64,000 nt of DNA from Liolophura sinensis (Eukaryota > Mollusca > Polyplacophora > Chitonida > Chitonidae), in assembly GCF_032854445.1 (NCBI RefSeq), contig NC_088295.1:11333385-11397384 (forward strand), given 5' to 3'. The notes beneath the pieces are model-generated. The model saw nothing but the letters and a program-made list of their open reading frames with translations, did not search any database and was not told the DNA's origin. The position numbers and the translations under genes are program-made. Shown here piece by piece: positions 1 to 12,712 of the stretch. Within the stretch, counting starts at the first letter, position 1; every line of letters begins with the position of its first letter.

Positions 1-1085
1 CAACTCCTCGCTTAAGAACACGTTATGTATATTTACGAAACGGTAAAGTTCAGAGTTTTGTAATGCCTTGTGTCATGAAAAGCTATAGAGTATTTCTTTT
101 AGAGAGTCGCCTATCAAATCAGCTCTAAAATCAGTCATTCTCTCTACCAAAATTGCCTTTAGTCAGTGAAACGTAACTACACAAGCTCTGCACATATATA
201 TGTTGGAAGTCCATATTCTTGCAAAGACAATCAAATTAGAAAACATTTTCTAATTTATAGCGTTAAACTGCATAAGTTCAGGTGACGTCATAATTATTTT
301 TAAAAATTGTGGCATGCCGGAAATGGGCGTGGAGAGTGATTTTTTTACAAAAGGTGAACCAACGTGGGGTTAGCAACGTCTCAGCAAATAGAATACATTG
401 TGTTTTATAACAAAATTCACCTTTAAAACCATACTGCTATGAGATCATATACTACAAGAGATGAAATAAAATTCATTTATGAAGGTTATGTTATACTAAA
501 CGTGTTAACAATTTCAAATATAATAATGTTACATAACAGGTTTTACAGTAAAACCAATAGCAGTTTAGGTGACTGTAATCGACCTCCGTCAAAACATGTT
601 GAACTCCGCCCAATATCCGGCCTGCCACTGTTTTTCTAATAATTATGACATCACCCACGACAATGGGTTTTTGCCGTCGAAACCGAGCTTATGGACTTGA
701 ACATTATGAATTAGAAAAAGTGTTCTAACATTTTCCTTGCAATGATATGGACGTTCAACATATCAATGTGTAGAGCTCGGGTTTTTATGTGAGACTGACG
801 TAAGGCAATTTTGGTAGTGAGTATGATTTTACAGATTGCTGAATGTAAGCAACTCTCTAAACGAAACAGACTATAACAAGCTTATAACGTATATATTGTA
901 ATATCTAACGCGTTTAGATAAACTCTGAACGTCCCTGTGTTCCCGTGGTGGAAACTTTGACCTGTAGAACAGAGGCTCCAATTGCCGGCGGACGCTGTCG
1001 CTCACAGATGCCTGGGCTCTTCACAGTTGTTAACAACTGGTTCCAATCGTCATTACAGTCCTTATCTTGATCTATCAATCACATT
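1..1085. other. intergenic, nothing recognised
   Basis: AT-rich sequence with only short open frames and no recognisable protein similarity, RNA gene or tandem repeat. The longest open frame, 439-639, has no coding features I can identify. Confidence 0.5.
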
Positions 1086-1089
1086 ATGA

Positions 1090-1300
1090 TGCATAACTAG
1101 GCACGGTAAATGTACTCCCCTGGGGCGGAACGTGTGTCTGACGTAAGATGTGCACGAGCCGTGGGTTCAATCCCGGCCTAGGGCATGGATTGTCTAGATT
1201 CCCTCGCTCTCATTGTTCGTGGTGTTCCTTGGTTAAAATAAGCGGCCAGTGCAGCTAGTCGGTTCTTTGTGCAGTCTTGCCTTCAATCAGTGATGCAAGT
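1090..1300 (+). repeat. possible tRNA-derived SINE fragment
   Basis: Around 1161-1180 the sequence GTGGGTTCAATCCCGGCC resembles a pol III B box (GGTTCRANYCC). A degenerate upstream part (about 1120-1150) could be the A-box half. No clear ends or target-site duplication are visible. A decayed tRNA-derived SINE head is the simplest reading. Confidence 0.3.
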
Positions 1301-1538
1301 CATTGCGGCATACGTCATACCAAAAAGTTCGTCATTATGTTGCCAAAGATCGGTGATTTAACCCCTGTGCTCCAGTCATCCGGGCCCCTCCAAGATACAT
1401 GTGGGAAGTCCATATAGGCTGTTAAACTTCTAACTGACTGGCGAAAATACGGGCCGATTTATGGACCTGGTTAGTCAAGTCTAGTTCAAGCCCAGCTGAT
1501 GCTGACTTCCTGTCAGGCAGTACGTGCGGAGGCCTTTC

Positions 1539-1670
1539 AGCAACTTGCGGATGGTCGGGTGTTTTCCCTGGGCGCTGTCCGGTTTCTTTCCACCATAATG
1601 CTGATCGCCATCGTATAAGTGAAATATTATTGACTACGGCGTAAAACACCAATTAAATAATAAATAAATT
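1539..1670 (-). repeat. dispersed repeat family A (~140 bp, SINE-like)
   Basis: On the minus strand this reads as a copy of the commonest dispersed repeat in the window: an (A/T)TTTATTT-rich edge, then GGTGTTTTACGCCGTA, a stretch ending near CAGCATTATGGTGG, and a GGAAACCGGRCAG box ending near the AGGTTGCTG motif. Further copies lie near 5.2, 9.2, 12.1, 12.6, 25.2, 28.4, 37.4, 46.8 and 48.9 kb. No protein is encoded. Confidence 0.75.
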
Positions 1671-4078
1671 GACTGTAAGCCACAAGGGTTTGGCTCAAAA
1701 TCGTGTGTGTGTGTGTGTGAAGGATACTCCATTAAATGCCTCCGTCCAAAGCTTTATGTACTGAGCAATGGTTGCATCATCCTCAATGGAAAAAAACAAG
1801 TTCAGAGAATTCGGAGTCACTGGCGATTTGTTTCGTACATACTAGTTACATCTAATCTAGAGTGAATACCAGTAGTCTACAAGGCACATATTTAAACAGT
1901 TGTGACTGTCGTGCATGCCATTGAGATCTAATCTAGGTATTTAAAAATAGTCAAAATAGTGCCAGTCTGTACCTAATATGTAAGCTAACTTCATGATAAC
2001 AAAAACTATGTAAATTTCCAACACAGCCCAAGAAGAAGTAATTCTGTCAGATTTTACGCAGACAGGTCATGGACATTTTCTTGAGTAACAATATCATTAG
2101 CTGTTAAATTATGTCGCCTGATAAAATGATATATTTCACGAAGAAAGAAGCGAAAGACTGTTTCCAACTGCATACATTGCTTATATTTCTCGTCCACACC
2201 GTTGAAGTACAAATTCATGTTATGTCACCCTGACCCGCTCAGATTGTTCCGGGAATCTATTCATCACTCGTGATGAAGGTTTTGCATTATATAAAAGGAC
2301 TTCCTGCGTGAATAAGTTTGTCAGTCCTGTTTCTATTTGACCTCCGGACTATTTATGCATATTTAAACAATAGTGCTTAAATGGCATTGTTTTAACCTTA
2401 TACGCTGAGAATAAAAGGTTTGTGTAATACAGTAAAATGAGTATACATGTAATCCCATCCATGTCTTGATGATGAAGCAGAATTTTTTGCCTGTTTAGAA
2501 TCACATAAATGCTCATCATCACCTTCATGGATACCGCCTTGATGGACTGAAAATTAGAGAATGTCCACAGGACATATTTGTAACTACGATACCAATTCCC
2601 ATGGTACATTGCCAAAACATTTAGAAAAGTTTTCTGGTCATCATATCTCCATAGATTACCCAGAAATAATGGGAGCCGGATCAACTGTGTAAATGATCAA
2701 GAAATAACGCGTAATTTGAATAAAGTTATTGAATATGCCATCAATGGGAAATGCAACACGCTAGCTAAGGGAATGGGATTATGGTTTTTTGGCTTCACAG
2801 GAGGTAGCTTATTACTGATAGACTAATTATTTCCCAGGTGGAAATTATTCTTTCCTCGTATTATAAAAATTCTCAATATCTGAAATGCCAGTGAAAAATG
2901 ATTTTGACCAATAATTAAATTAATTTTCGTCTGATAGTCAATGTGACAGTCAATATATCCATCCAGGTTGAGATTAAAATAAAAATCTATCGATTTCCAC
3001 CAATTTCCACCTGAAAATTCCAAGTAAACGAATATCTAATTCAAAAGGCAATTAAATGGCTATTAAGAGCCACCCTAGCAGACTGTCAGTTGACGTGAAG
3101 AATAAAAAGTGTGTTCGGCATAGCTTTCCAGTGAAGCAGGGTTACACGCAATTCGACAATGCGACAGGCCCCCTACGTGAAAACAGGTTATGGTATGGGG
3201 CCGTCTTCAACACAAATCATCATCATCCTTGCATATTGTTCAATTTCAAAGCTACAAACAAAGCGCTCGTGGTCGGGCTGGACGAGTCAGTGTTGCGATT
3301 GTGGGCCTTAGATATTTGTCAGGTATCTAGTGGAGTATGACGGTTGCCTCACAGTCCACTCCGGTTTCGCCCAAGGCAAACCACCTGACCTGTGTCATAA
3401 AAGTGATCATACCACACGGAATAGATCATTAGGGTGCGCTCAGTCACGGCTGTAACAACGATTATATTCACCATTAAATGGGTCCGCATTCAGAAAACGT
3501 CCCCTGGTGACACTGATAGAATAGAGCAGGCCTGATGCAATAATTTGTTAAGCTGTTTTACTGGGGAATATATATAGAGCATTCAGCTACATTTGATCAC
3601 ACCGGTACTAATCATATAACCAGTCAAATTATATAATGAATCAGGCCCTTCTATAAATATATAGCTAGATTACTGCCACAGTACCAGACATCATGACCAA
3701 CGAGCACTGGATCAAAATAGGAGTCACAATAGACATTTGTATATCAGCCGCAACTAACCAATATGGACGTTCCGGGTCAGTATTAAATCTCAAGATCAAG
3801 TTTCGAAACAGTGTTCCACACAAAACACTAAAGAACTAAGAAAAAAGTAAGAAATTCATGCGTGCTAAGAAAAGTCAACAGTTTTATATCATGATGGAAA
3901 GACGCAAAGGAATCTTTCCAGCCCCGAGAGAATAGGGGAATTAAACAGAATCCTGAAGCATGGTATCAGAGATCCCCAACACCCCGTCGATATCTGCTTT
4001 CAACAGAGCTGCATTCATAGTAAAATTTAAGAAACTTAAAGCGGGAAGACGTTTGATGAAATATCCTTGACTTTTTTA
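1671..4078. other. intergenic, no gene recognised
   Basis: It contains a short GT run near 1708-1719 and scattered open frames (2349-2684 minus, 3056-3340 plus). I recognise no domain, no splice-linked exon series and no similarity in them. They are probably chance ORFs. Confidence 0.45.
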
Positions 4079-4209
<131 letters not shown>

Positions 4210-4892
4210 TCATTATACCAATGCTTCCCGCCCTGATCCTATCGTCAATGTAACACATTACAAGTTTTGAAGTGGTGCCCGCATTAATTTATACACCATA
4301 ATTAGTATCAGCTGAAGCCGTTTTCTATACCCAAACAGATCTCATTAGAATACCTTAGGCATTAACTAATATGGGACAACAGAGGGGCAATTATAAGATG
4401 ATTTTAAAGAGTTATAAGGGCCTTCTATTGTCCCACTGGCAGAGTCCACCTCTACATAGTCAGATCTTTGGTCATAGCCAGCTGTTGCAGGGTGGTGATT
4501 TACTCCGGTCACTCCGACTTCCTCCACCCTTATGTATGTTCTGTGTATGTTCTGTGATTGTGTGTTAAATGTTATGACAACACGCCATTTTGAGTTATTC
4601 TAGGCCAGTGACGTCTAATAAAATGAAATTAACATCACTGATTTTTTTTATCCAATTCTACTTAAGCCATGGTGACGTGTAAGTTGCTACATTTATGCAT
4701 TTATATGAACAGTTAGAATAAAACCCTAACTTAGGTAAATTGACGAGAGGTCGTATTTCACAGGTTGCGTGTGAACACTGGCCAGATATCACAATGTCGT
4801 CGCTGTTCCGATTTACTCTCTGTGCTGTACATCTTTAATTATACTATACATTTATAGTATGGTGTATATACTCAAAAAATAATCCCATAATA

Positions 4893-5100
4893 TTAACAGA
4901 GAGTCTGTTGTCTGAATGATACTAGAATGTATTCTTCTAGTACAACAGATTATTCTGTGAAATATACACACATACTCTATTAACTCAACATAAAAATTCT
5001 ATTACGCTAACAAGATATTATGTTGAATATGACACAGTATTTTATATTATAACTATAGCATACATTCTAGCATCAGTCTGCCAACAGACTGTTAAAATTA
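4893..5100. mobile_element. candidate MITE with long inverted termini
   Basis: The left part (about 4896-4945) contains AGTCTGTTGTCTGAATGATA followed by CTAGAATGTATTC. The right part (about 5045-5095) contains its approximate inverse: CATACATTCTAGCATCAGTC followed by TGCCAACAGACTGTTA. The roughly 100 bp between the arms is AT-rich and non-coding. A solo end with the same TCTGTTATCTGAGTGATGCT core occurs at 11490-11525, so this is a dispersed element. The superfamily is not identified. Confidence 0.45.
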
Positions 5101-5167
5101 ACAGATTATGTTTTAGTGTAGTGTATAATAATGTACAAGTCATTTACATTGCATGAAGAGATTTATT

Positions 5168-5262
5168 TCATTTATTTATTTGATTGGTGTTTTACGCCGT
5201 ACTGAAGAATATGTCACTTACACATCGGCGGCCAGGATTATGGTGAGAGAAAAGCGGGCAGA
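5168..5262 (+). repeat. dispersed repeat family A copy (partial)
   Basis: A TTTATTT-rich leader, then TGATTGGTGTTTTACGCCGT, a diverged middle and GGCCAGGATTATGGTGAGAG. It ends soon after the GCGGGCAG box, so the distal end is missing. Confidence 0.75.
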
Positions 5263-7749
5263 ATTTGGGTTAATAAACATTTTTTCATAACATTGTATGT
5301 TTTTTATATTAATCGCCAGTACGGGTCTTGAATATTTGTTACCAAAAGCAAAATAAAATGCTGCTCAAGAAAAGCTGAATTGAATACAAGTAAACAAAAT
5401 CTTCACTATTGTGTTGTTACATAGAAAGCTTACCGCAAGACATAAAAACTCTTGGCCTAAAACGTTATATTCCCTGGCAACACAAGCCATTGAACAATAT
5501 AGCCTGATATTGTTCCAGTATCATATCTTCGACTTGCCTGGAACAAAACTACTGCCAGTGTTTCCCTCTATTACACAGGCCGTGGAGATAAAAACTGCAC
5601 AGAAGATATGAACTGAAGAATTAATGATGTACAATAACATGAGGTACCATTTCGGTGGGAGACTATATCGGTTAAGCCATCAATCCCATAGAGTATGTAG
5701 GCTTCATTCCAATGCAGAATCATTGGATGAAGATTCTGCATAAAGAAGCAGGGTATAACCACCTGAGATGCCAAGCAGCTTGACAACGGTGTAAGAACGA
5801 CAACAGTTTCGTCTACGGCTCTGGCCTCATTTAGTACTTTAGACTATGTTCTAGTTTCGGTTAAATCAGATTGGGGAAGCGTGTTATGATTGCTATACGG
5901 AGGAAGTCTTGCGCATGAGTTGCACAGCCCACAGTGTTGTTCACCACAATGGTCTATCAAACGTGGCATTTAGCGTGAGGGAGCGCGCCAGTTCTACAGG
6001 CGCCTTCAGTATAGGATTGTTGTACATCTACCCTTTACATCAGCACGTCTTCACACAGTCGTCGGCTGGACAATGCTTTCCGCACCGCTCATTCAGCTGG
6101 CCCAAAATTAAGTGACGTGACCCAGGTGGCGAAAATATCGACTTGCTTCTTAAAGACTTCATCAATATCTCTAGGGACATAGATCCCGACAAAAGTGGAC
6201 ACGTCTGTCCTGTAAATTTCTTTACGGCTTCAGTAACTGGCGAGACTATCTATAAAGTCTAATCGAATCTAACCAAATAGTCCAACGGAAATTAAGCAAG
6301 CTCTAATGAAAATGAAATGCCATGCAGGATACAGGTTAATGGAATGTTAGTGGAAAATAACTCTCTGGCCATCTTCGACACTGCTGCAATGTCTCAGATA
6401 GACAAAAATACAGGATGCGATTATATCAGCACCACTTGTATAATGTACGTTCATTTTTTTTGAGCATTAGTAACTAAAATATGAAATGCTACCAAAACAA
6501 GCGTGACAAATTATCGCCAGTACACATCAGTAATATGCAGTACAGGTACCATGATGATGTACTTAATGAGACAGTCTGCAGAGGTGATCACACTGGAATA
6601 AAAGTGGTTATGTAGGCTATCAACCCACGCCTGGTTACAAGGAAATGTCCAAAGCCATGCTGCGTACAGTGAAGGTAGGCTGCGCTGATTGTGGCTCTAA
6701 GGCCAACTGAGCCCTCACGTCAAAGCCAGCATCGGTCAGCCAGCATCGTTAAGCCAACATTGGTAAGCCATTTTTTAATAATCCAGCGATTTAAACTTTT
6801 GAATGAAGCCAGTCAAAGCAACGTTGGCCAGATAGTCAATTCCAACTTCCACCATGTTCCTTCCTGGTGGTTCTAAAATTTCTTCTCCACCGAACATTTC
6901 GATGAGAATTTTGCTTTGAACTTTTGTTTTCTCTTTTTCTTAAAATAAAAGGGTACCCTGTCTCTGGATGTCGTGGGCAACAAGAATTCTCGCGCAAAGA
7001 CTATCAAACTAGCGTGCACCCGTCAACGATAAATCATGATGATAACTGTAATGTATATGAGCGACACGTACCTCACCCCTTTTCCATTCTAGTCTAACAA
7101 TGTTATCGCTACGAACTAGCAATCCAATCACTTTATCGATCGAATCAGGAAGTCCAGCTGAGTTTACGACAGTTTAGTCTGTCTTCGAAGATGCGGGATA
7201 GGCGCCTTCTATAAGTCATCAGGATTCACATTCCGCAGAGCTCTCAGCGAGCTCTCGTTGGGATCGTGTAAAGCACGGTCTTATGGGTACCACGCTGCAG
7301 TATTGTTCACTAACAAAACATCACAGTCGAAACTTCCCATCCCATTCTGTGACAATATGCTTGAACAGCAGCTGCATCACAAAAAATCTGCAAAGCCTTG
7401 ACCTTGAAAGCAGTTATTAAATGTTTTTTCTTATTTTTTCTTTTTCTTTTTTTTTTTTTTAAATATTTTTGTGTCTTGTCACATAATAAATGATAATGCA
7501 TGAAGGGGCGGTGTAAATGCAGACATGACGGCAGATTTCTGACTTTGTCTCCAGGTATAAATCCACTTCACATAAATAAATATCTTCAGACAAATATCGA
7601 CATCAAAACCTTTTAATTACTCTCCATAGAACGTTTTGTTCCTCAGAGCAAAATAAAAATAAAATAAAATGCAAAAAAAAAAACACCAACACCAAAACAC
7701 AAACACAAACACCCACCCACACATAGTCTAATAAAACACCAAAATATCA
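5263..7749. other. intergenic, no gene recognised
   Basis: Open frames at 5411-5611, 5571-5786, 5909-6115 and 6691-6876 show no recognisable domain, compositional bias or flanking splice structure. Short A/T homopolymers occur near 7440-7460. Nothing here can be supported as a gene. Confidence 0.4.
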
Positions 7750-7882
7750 GGGCTCAGTTTTACAAAACGGTGTTCGACATTTTTTGATCGTACATTTGTC
7801 GTACTATATTTTGTCCGTCATTTTCACCGTACCTGTTTGTGCGATTATCATACATGAACGACATTCTTGGGAAACTGGCCCC
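7750..7882. mobile_element. candidate foldback MITE
   Basis: The left end reads GGGCTCAGTTTTACAAAAC and the right end reads TCTTGGGAAACTGGCCCC, an imperfect inverse of it. The interior is rich in GTCGTAC/GTACGA-like words. Similar ends (GGGGCC..TTTCACAAAAC) recur at about 13.56, 20.97, 40.34 and 44.27 kb, suggesting one family. Confidence 0.4.
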
Positions 7883-9190
7883 AGAATATCTAAATATCCG
7901 AATGAACAAATCTTATGCGTGGATGGTAAGCCTACCTGACTTAGAAAGCATCCCCAGGACTACGAAGACTAGGTAGTGGAGCTGACAAACTGTCATCCGC
8001 ATGTCCATGCCCGGTCTGGCCTACGCAGTTCAAAGCTAACTTGACTTTCGTCCAAAACATTGACCGTCACAGCAAATGCAAGCATTTATGTACCTGATGT
8101 TTTTTTCTACATGCAGCAGACACGAACACTGCCATCAGGTCTACTGGTGACGTATATGCTTCTATAACCAATGGGCACTGTGTCATACTTTATTGACAAC
8201 TGATTGGTTTGGAAATTCCCGCCCACCTTTTTAAGCCATTGTTTCCCTAACACGGAATCTGTTCATTCCCTTCATGCATGATGCTCTCTGGCTATACGCG
8301 AGCTGAGATGCTAGCAGAGATAATCGCGTACAAGGACAATGCGGAATTGATTATAGACATACAGACGATTATTTTCACAGTACAGAAGAATTAATCTTTC
8401 TCTATATTCTATCCATTTGAAACGCCCACGAGAATGAAGCAAACTTCCCCAATATCCTAAAATTAATACCTATCTTTGTTAGTTTTCAAGATTTTAACAA
8501 CAACTTGTAGGACGAACTCATAAATTTCATGGATAACACCTCAAGTGATTAATTAAATGTATTTCGTATCATCATCAGCCAGTCATGTTTCTTGTCACTT
8601 ATGTATATCTCTGTCCAGTTATGTTCTTATATACATTCAACTTGAATTCAATCATTTGTTTATAATTATAAATGCTTACAAATATCTTCTTTATTGTATT
8701 TTCATGTATTTATTTGGTACAAGAGGAATAGCTTGAAGGCTGTAGAACTGGGCTACAGTTCGCTTGTAATCATAGTTTTGAAACCTTACCAAAGGATTGC
8801 CGTAAGTGTCACTCCAAAAACGTTTGCAAGAAGCAGGGCAAACTGTTTCATTGAAAGATGAGACGAGGTTTGGAGGAGAATGATGAGCGTGTCCAGACTT
8901 GGCAAATATCAGACGCAACAGATATGATGAAAACTCTGGTGCCATTTATATGGTGCATATTTACATGGCGTCAAAATTGTGAGAATTCAAAACACACATA
9001 CATGATAAAACCTGACACCACAGATAAAGAAATCAAGATGATAACAATTCAAATGACATCCATATTTTGAAAACCAACATGACGGAAATCTATATGAGCA
9101 AATGCCATCTGAAGAAACTCGGAAGACATTGATAAGATTGGGACATTTATGAATCCCCTCAACAGCGGTCAACAATAGCATGAGGGGGGA
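7883..9190. other. intergenic, nothing recognised
   Basis: No coding, RNA or tandem-repeat structure could be supported. Open frames at 8691-8945 and 8858-9070 overlap antiparallel and neither resembles a known protein. Confidence 0.4.
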
Positions 9191-9327
9191 TGCCAGCAAC
9201 CTGCGGATGGTCGTGGGTTTCCTCCGGGCTATGCCCGGTTTCCTCCCACCATAATGCTGGCCACCGTCGTATAAGTGAAATATTCTTGAGTACGGCGTAA
9301 AACACCAATGAAATAAATAAATACAAT
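9191..9327 (-). repeat. dispersed repeat family A, nearly full length
   Basis: A minus-strand copy containing both the CAGCAACCTGCGGATGGTCG end and the GTACGGCGTAAAACACCAAT end, followed by an AAATAAATAAATA tail. It directly abuts the 33-bp minisatellite that follows. Confidence 0.85.
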
Positions 9328-9850
9328 GAGGGAACATTCTACAGGGGTCAACAATAGATTGAGGGAACATTCAACAGCGGTCAACAATAGAATGAGGGAA
9401 CATTCAACAGCGGTCAACAATAGAATGAGGGAACATTCAACGGCGGTCAGCAATAGAATGAGGGAACATCCCAAAGCGGTCAACAATAGAATGAGAGAAC
9501 ATTCAACAGCGGTCAACAATAGAATGAGGGAACATTCAACAGCGGTCAGCAACAGAATGAGAGAACATTCAACGGCGGTCAACAATAGAATCAGGGAACA
9601 TTCGACACCAGTCAACAATAGAATGAGTGAACATTCAACAACACTCAACAACAGAATGAGGGAACATTCAACAGCGGTCAACAATAGAATGAGAGAAAAA
9701 TTCAACAGCGGTCAACAATAGAATGAGAGAACATTCAACAGCGGTCAACAATAGAATGAGGGAATATTCAACAGTAGTCACCAACAGAATGAGAGAATTT
9801 TCAACAGCGGTCAACAGTAGAATGAGGGAACATTCAACAGAGGTCAACAA
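9326..9850. repeat. minisatellite, 33-bp unit, about 16 copies
   Basis: Tandem copies of a 33-bp unit built from GAATGAGGGAACATTCAACA and GCGGTCAACAATA, with point variants and a few indels. Because 33 is a multiple of 3 and the unit lacks stops, both strands stay open (MREHSTAVNNR repeats on plus, ECSLILLLTAV repeats on minus). I regard neither frame as a gene. The unit is also contained within the longer repeat that follows. Confidence 0.95.
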
Positions 9851-10390
9851 AACCTTGTCCAGATCACGACACGACTGAGGCTAGAGGACACGGAGAATTA
9901 GAGAACATTGAGCAATGGTGAATAAGACATTTTCCAGATTAAGACACGATTCAGGCTAGACACGAGGAATTAGAGAGCACTGAGCGGCGCTCAACAAGAC
10001 CTTGTCCTGATAACGACTCGACTCCGCCTAGAGGACGCGGGGAACCAGAGAGCATGGCGGTCACCAAGGCCTTGCTCAGATCACGACATGGCTCAGGCTA
10101 GAGGACACGGAGAATTAGAGAACACTGGCCAGTGGTCAGCAAGGCCTTGTCCAGATCAAGACACGACTCAGGCTAGAGGGCACGAAGAATTAGAGAACAT
10201 TGCGCAGTTGTCAACAAGACCTTTTCCAGATCAAGACACGACTCAGGTTAAAGGACACGAAAAATTAGAGAACATAGCGCAGCTGTCAACAAGACCTTTT
10301 CCAGATCCAGACACCACTCAGGCTAGAAGGCACACCGAATGAGAGAACATTGCGCAGCGGTCAACAAGACCTTGTTAAGATCAATATAAT
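9840..10390. repeat. minisatellite, ~77-bp unit, about 7 copies
   Basis: A more diverged tandem array. Each unit contains GTCAACAAGACCTTGTCCAG, then ATCACGACACGACTCAGGCT, then AGAGGACACGGAGAATTAGA and GAACATTGAGC. The last part matches the 33-bp unit of the adjoining array, so the 33-bp array looks like a sub-unit amplification of this one, or the reverse. Confidence 0.85.
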
Positions 10391-11469
10391 ACTCAGGCTA
10401 TGGTAGGTCTCAAAACTGAATATACATGACATAACCACCTTTTTCTGTCGTTAAAAATGTTTATCAATATTTCATACATATGAGAATTAAGCACTCATAA
10501 AAAGGGCAGCGTGCATCTAAATACTGAAGATTTGCGTAACATGGACACCAGCTATGCATGTCACAAATTTTGCTGATGGCATGGGCCTATTCTTTAATGT
10601 GTGGATATTAAAAGGAATCTACACTATTCTGTGCCGCAAAATTTTAATCCAATCCCTTCACTCGCCCACTAATTTTGTTACATGACCTGCGTTGGAATTT
10701 ATATTTCCGACTGAGTCGCCGTACTCGATAATCCTCAAACAAGCTAAATGTCTTCTTCCACACAAGAATAACATTTAGCATTGAACTGGTTTTAGTTCGT
10801 TTCCGAAAAATAAAAAACAAACATGATGAGGTACTCACGAGTGTAGGGTACGAGTACCACGGTCAGATATATCCAGTGGGTTTTTAGCTCCATTCTCTGT
10901 CTACAGCATGACTAACCCACGGGAAATGAACAATTGTCAGCCGCGATATTTCACAGTGCAATTCAGGTCAGAGTCAGGCGCTAGTGGAAAACACACTGAA
11001 ATTATAGCTGTGTTTAATGTAGATGAATGTAATTATTAAACCCGAGAGTCCGCAAGCAGGCTAACGCATGACTCCTCCCCAACACGTGTAATACTACCTG
11101 TTCTCTGGGTATGCAGGGCTGCTATACAGGCAAATCTAAAACCACAACAAGGGAGCTTTAATAGGTGTGATTACGCTGTTCTCGACTGCGGGCTCACTGC
11201 AGAGAAACAAATGCGTTCATTTATGTGACGGTACGCCGTAATTTTGCCATTGAACACTTCCAGTTTTCACTCCGCCATAATAATAATGCTGAATGCATAT
11301 ATTATGTCATCACTTACTAAATCCTGCATCACAGCAGCTTCACGACATATAGCAAGAGGGTGGAATTAAGGTCGGTGGTCACAAGGAGTTCGTGCTTATG
11401 AGATGTGTGACGGCAAAATATCACGGTGAGTGGGGAATCTGCTGGTAATGTGATCCATCTGCTGCAGGG
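10391..11469. other. intergenic, nothing recognised
   Basis: Unique-looking AT-rich sequence without recognisable coding or RNA features. The minus-strand frame 10644-10838 is unremarkable. Confidence 0.4.
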
Positions 11470-11484
11470 AATATACTTACACTC

Positions 11485-11525
11485 TACAAAGTAATCTGTT
11501 ATCTGAGTGATGCTAGAATGCATTC
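11485..11525 (+). mobile_element. solo terminal fragment of the 4.9-kb MITE family
   Basis: TCTGTTATCTGAGTGATGCT followed by AGAATGCATTCT closely matches the left arm of the candidate MITE at 4.9 kb. No partner arm is visible nearby. Confidence 0.4.
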
Positions 11526-11535
11526 TGTCATTGCA

Positions 11536-11770
11536 ACTGAAGTATCATGCTGAAGACACCAGACAGAACACCCCACGCCCAACCCGTCCTGTCTCCTCAC
11601 TCTAATATATCAATGCTGAGCTCCAAGTGAGACAGCAACAAGTACCATTGTTTGTCTTTGGTATGACCCGACCAGTGTTTTAATCCAGGGTCTCCGACTT
11701 CGAGATATTTTGACCTAAATCAGCTTGAAATGGGTTTATATCGGTCAGAGCGGAGGACTGTCATCTCGGT
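11536..11770. repeat. decayed tRNA-like SINE (family B)
   Basis: It starts with CTGAAGTATCATGCTGAAGA and CACCAGACAGAACACCCC and continues to a CTTTGGTATGACCCGACCAG box and a weak tRNA-like distal part near 11690-11770. A second copy of its beginning lies at 17086-17180. The order fits a tRNA-derived SINE on the minus strand, too diverged for certainty. Confidence 0.4.
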
Positions 11771-12082
11771 AGGCCTGGGCCTAAAATTGTGAGGTCACGA
11801 CTGAAAACATTGAAAACATAAAAAAATCTTGCATTCACTGAAAGTTGGTCATGAGGTAAGTGTTCAGTTTGGGGTCCTATTTTTAACTAAAACCGTACAA
11901 TGTAGTATGTTTGCTGTAAGAGGCTGTTTAACCATGGTATGAAGGGGTGGTTTACCTGTCAGTACTACGATTTGTCAGGTAATTGTCAGGTAATTGACCC
12001 GGATCTTGACTTACGTATCCGACATTGGTACAACAATTACTATAACCACGACAAGAACACTTACCTTCAATATTCCTATTTC

Positions 12083-12172
12083 CCCGGGTTCTGTCCGGTT
12101 TCCTTCCACGATAATGCTGAACGCCTTCGTATAAGTGAAATATTCTTGAGTTCTACATAAAACTATAATCAA
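12083..12172 (-). repeat. dispersed repeat family A copy (partial)
   Basis: GGGTTCTGTCCGGTTTCCTT, CACGATAATGCTGAACGCC and CGTATAAGTGAAATATTCTT match the family on the minus strand. The AT-rich end has decayed. Confidence 0.7.
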
Positions 12173-12186
12173 ATACAAAAATATCC

Positions 12187-12480
12187 CTAAGATAATTCTC
12201 CAAAGAAAACGTCACAAAAAAATAATCCAAATCTTGATTTTACATCGTACACTGGACATTTTATTGTACATCCGCAGCCAGATTTATGTGGGGTTGAAGA
12301 AGTTGAAGAACCTGCTTGGAACCCCGACATACTGGTCCCATACGAACCTTCACGACTTAGGCCTGTATCTTCGGAATACCGTTTGAGTGAGGTAGCGCTA
12401 TAGATATATGGCATGGAAACTGGGTAAAAGGAGACAAAGACTGAAACACTTTTGACAGCGACGTTAAACCCCAACCAAAC
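12187..12480 (-). repeat. SINE-like repeat with a GGGGTTTAACGTCG end
   Basis: On the minus strand it begins GTTTGGTTGGGGTTTAACGT, the same GGGGTTTAACGTCG core as the tRNA-derived SINE at 22.9 kb. The rest is unlike that SINE. The open frame on this strand is therefore probably repeat-derived. Confidence 0.35.
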
Positions 12481-12629
12481 TATCTGCTTACGGGGTTATA
12501 ATTCAGTGGCCGATACGCGGACTCCTGAAGGAGTCTGTCTGGTCTTCTGTACCCTATCATACCTATACACAGCCGTACATAATTGTCACACTAGTGACGC
12601 TAGTCAAACCAGTTTCGACGCCACATATG

Positions 12630-12712
12630 CTATCATTTATTTGATTGGTGTTTTACGCCCAAGTGAAGAATATTTCACTTAAACAACACTGGCCAGCATT
12701 ATGGTGGCCACA
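12630..12712 (+). repeat. dispersed repeat family A copy (partial)
   Basis: ATTTGATTGGTGTTTTACGC, GAAGAATATTTCACTTA and GGCCAGCATTATGGTGG are conserved; the distal GGAAACC box is lost. Confidence 0.75.

Noticed and set aside
2349-3340. Frames of 94-111 residues in the gene-poor left part
   Set aside because: No recognisable domain, composition or splice partners; length is within chance expectation for AT-rich DNA of this size.
9229-9721. Complementary open frames MREHSTAVNNR(n) and ECSLILLLTAV(n), a possible repeat protein
   Set aside because: Both strands are open only because a 33-bp unit without stops is repeated. No conserved flanks, start context or exon structure supports a gene.
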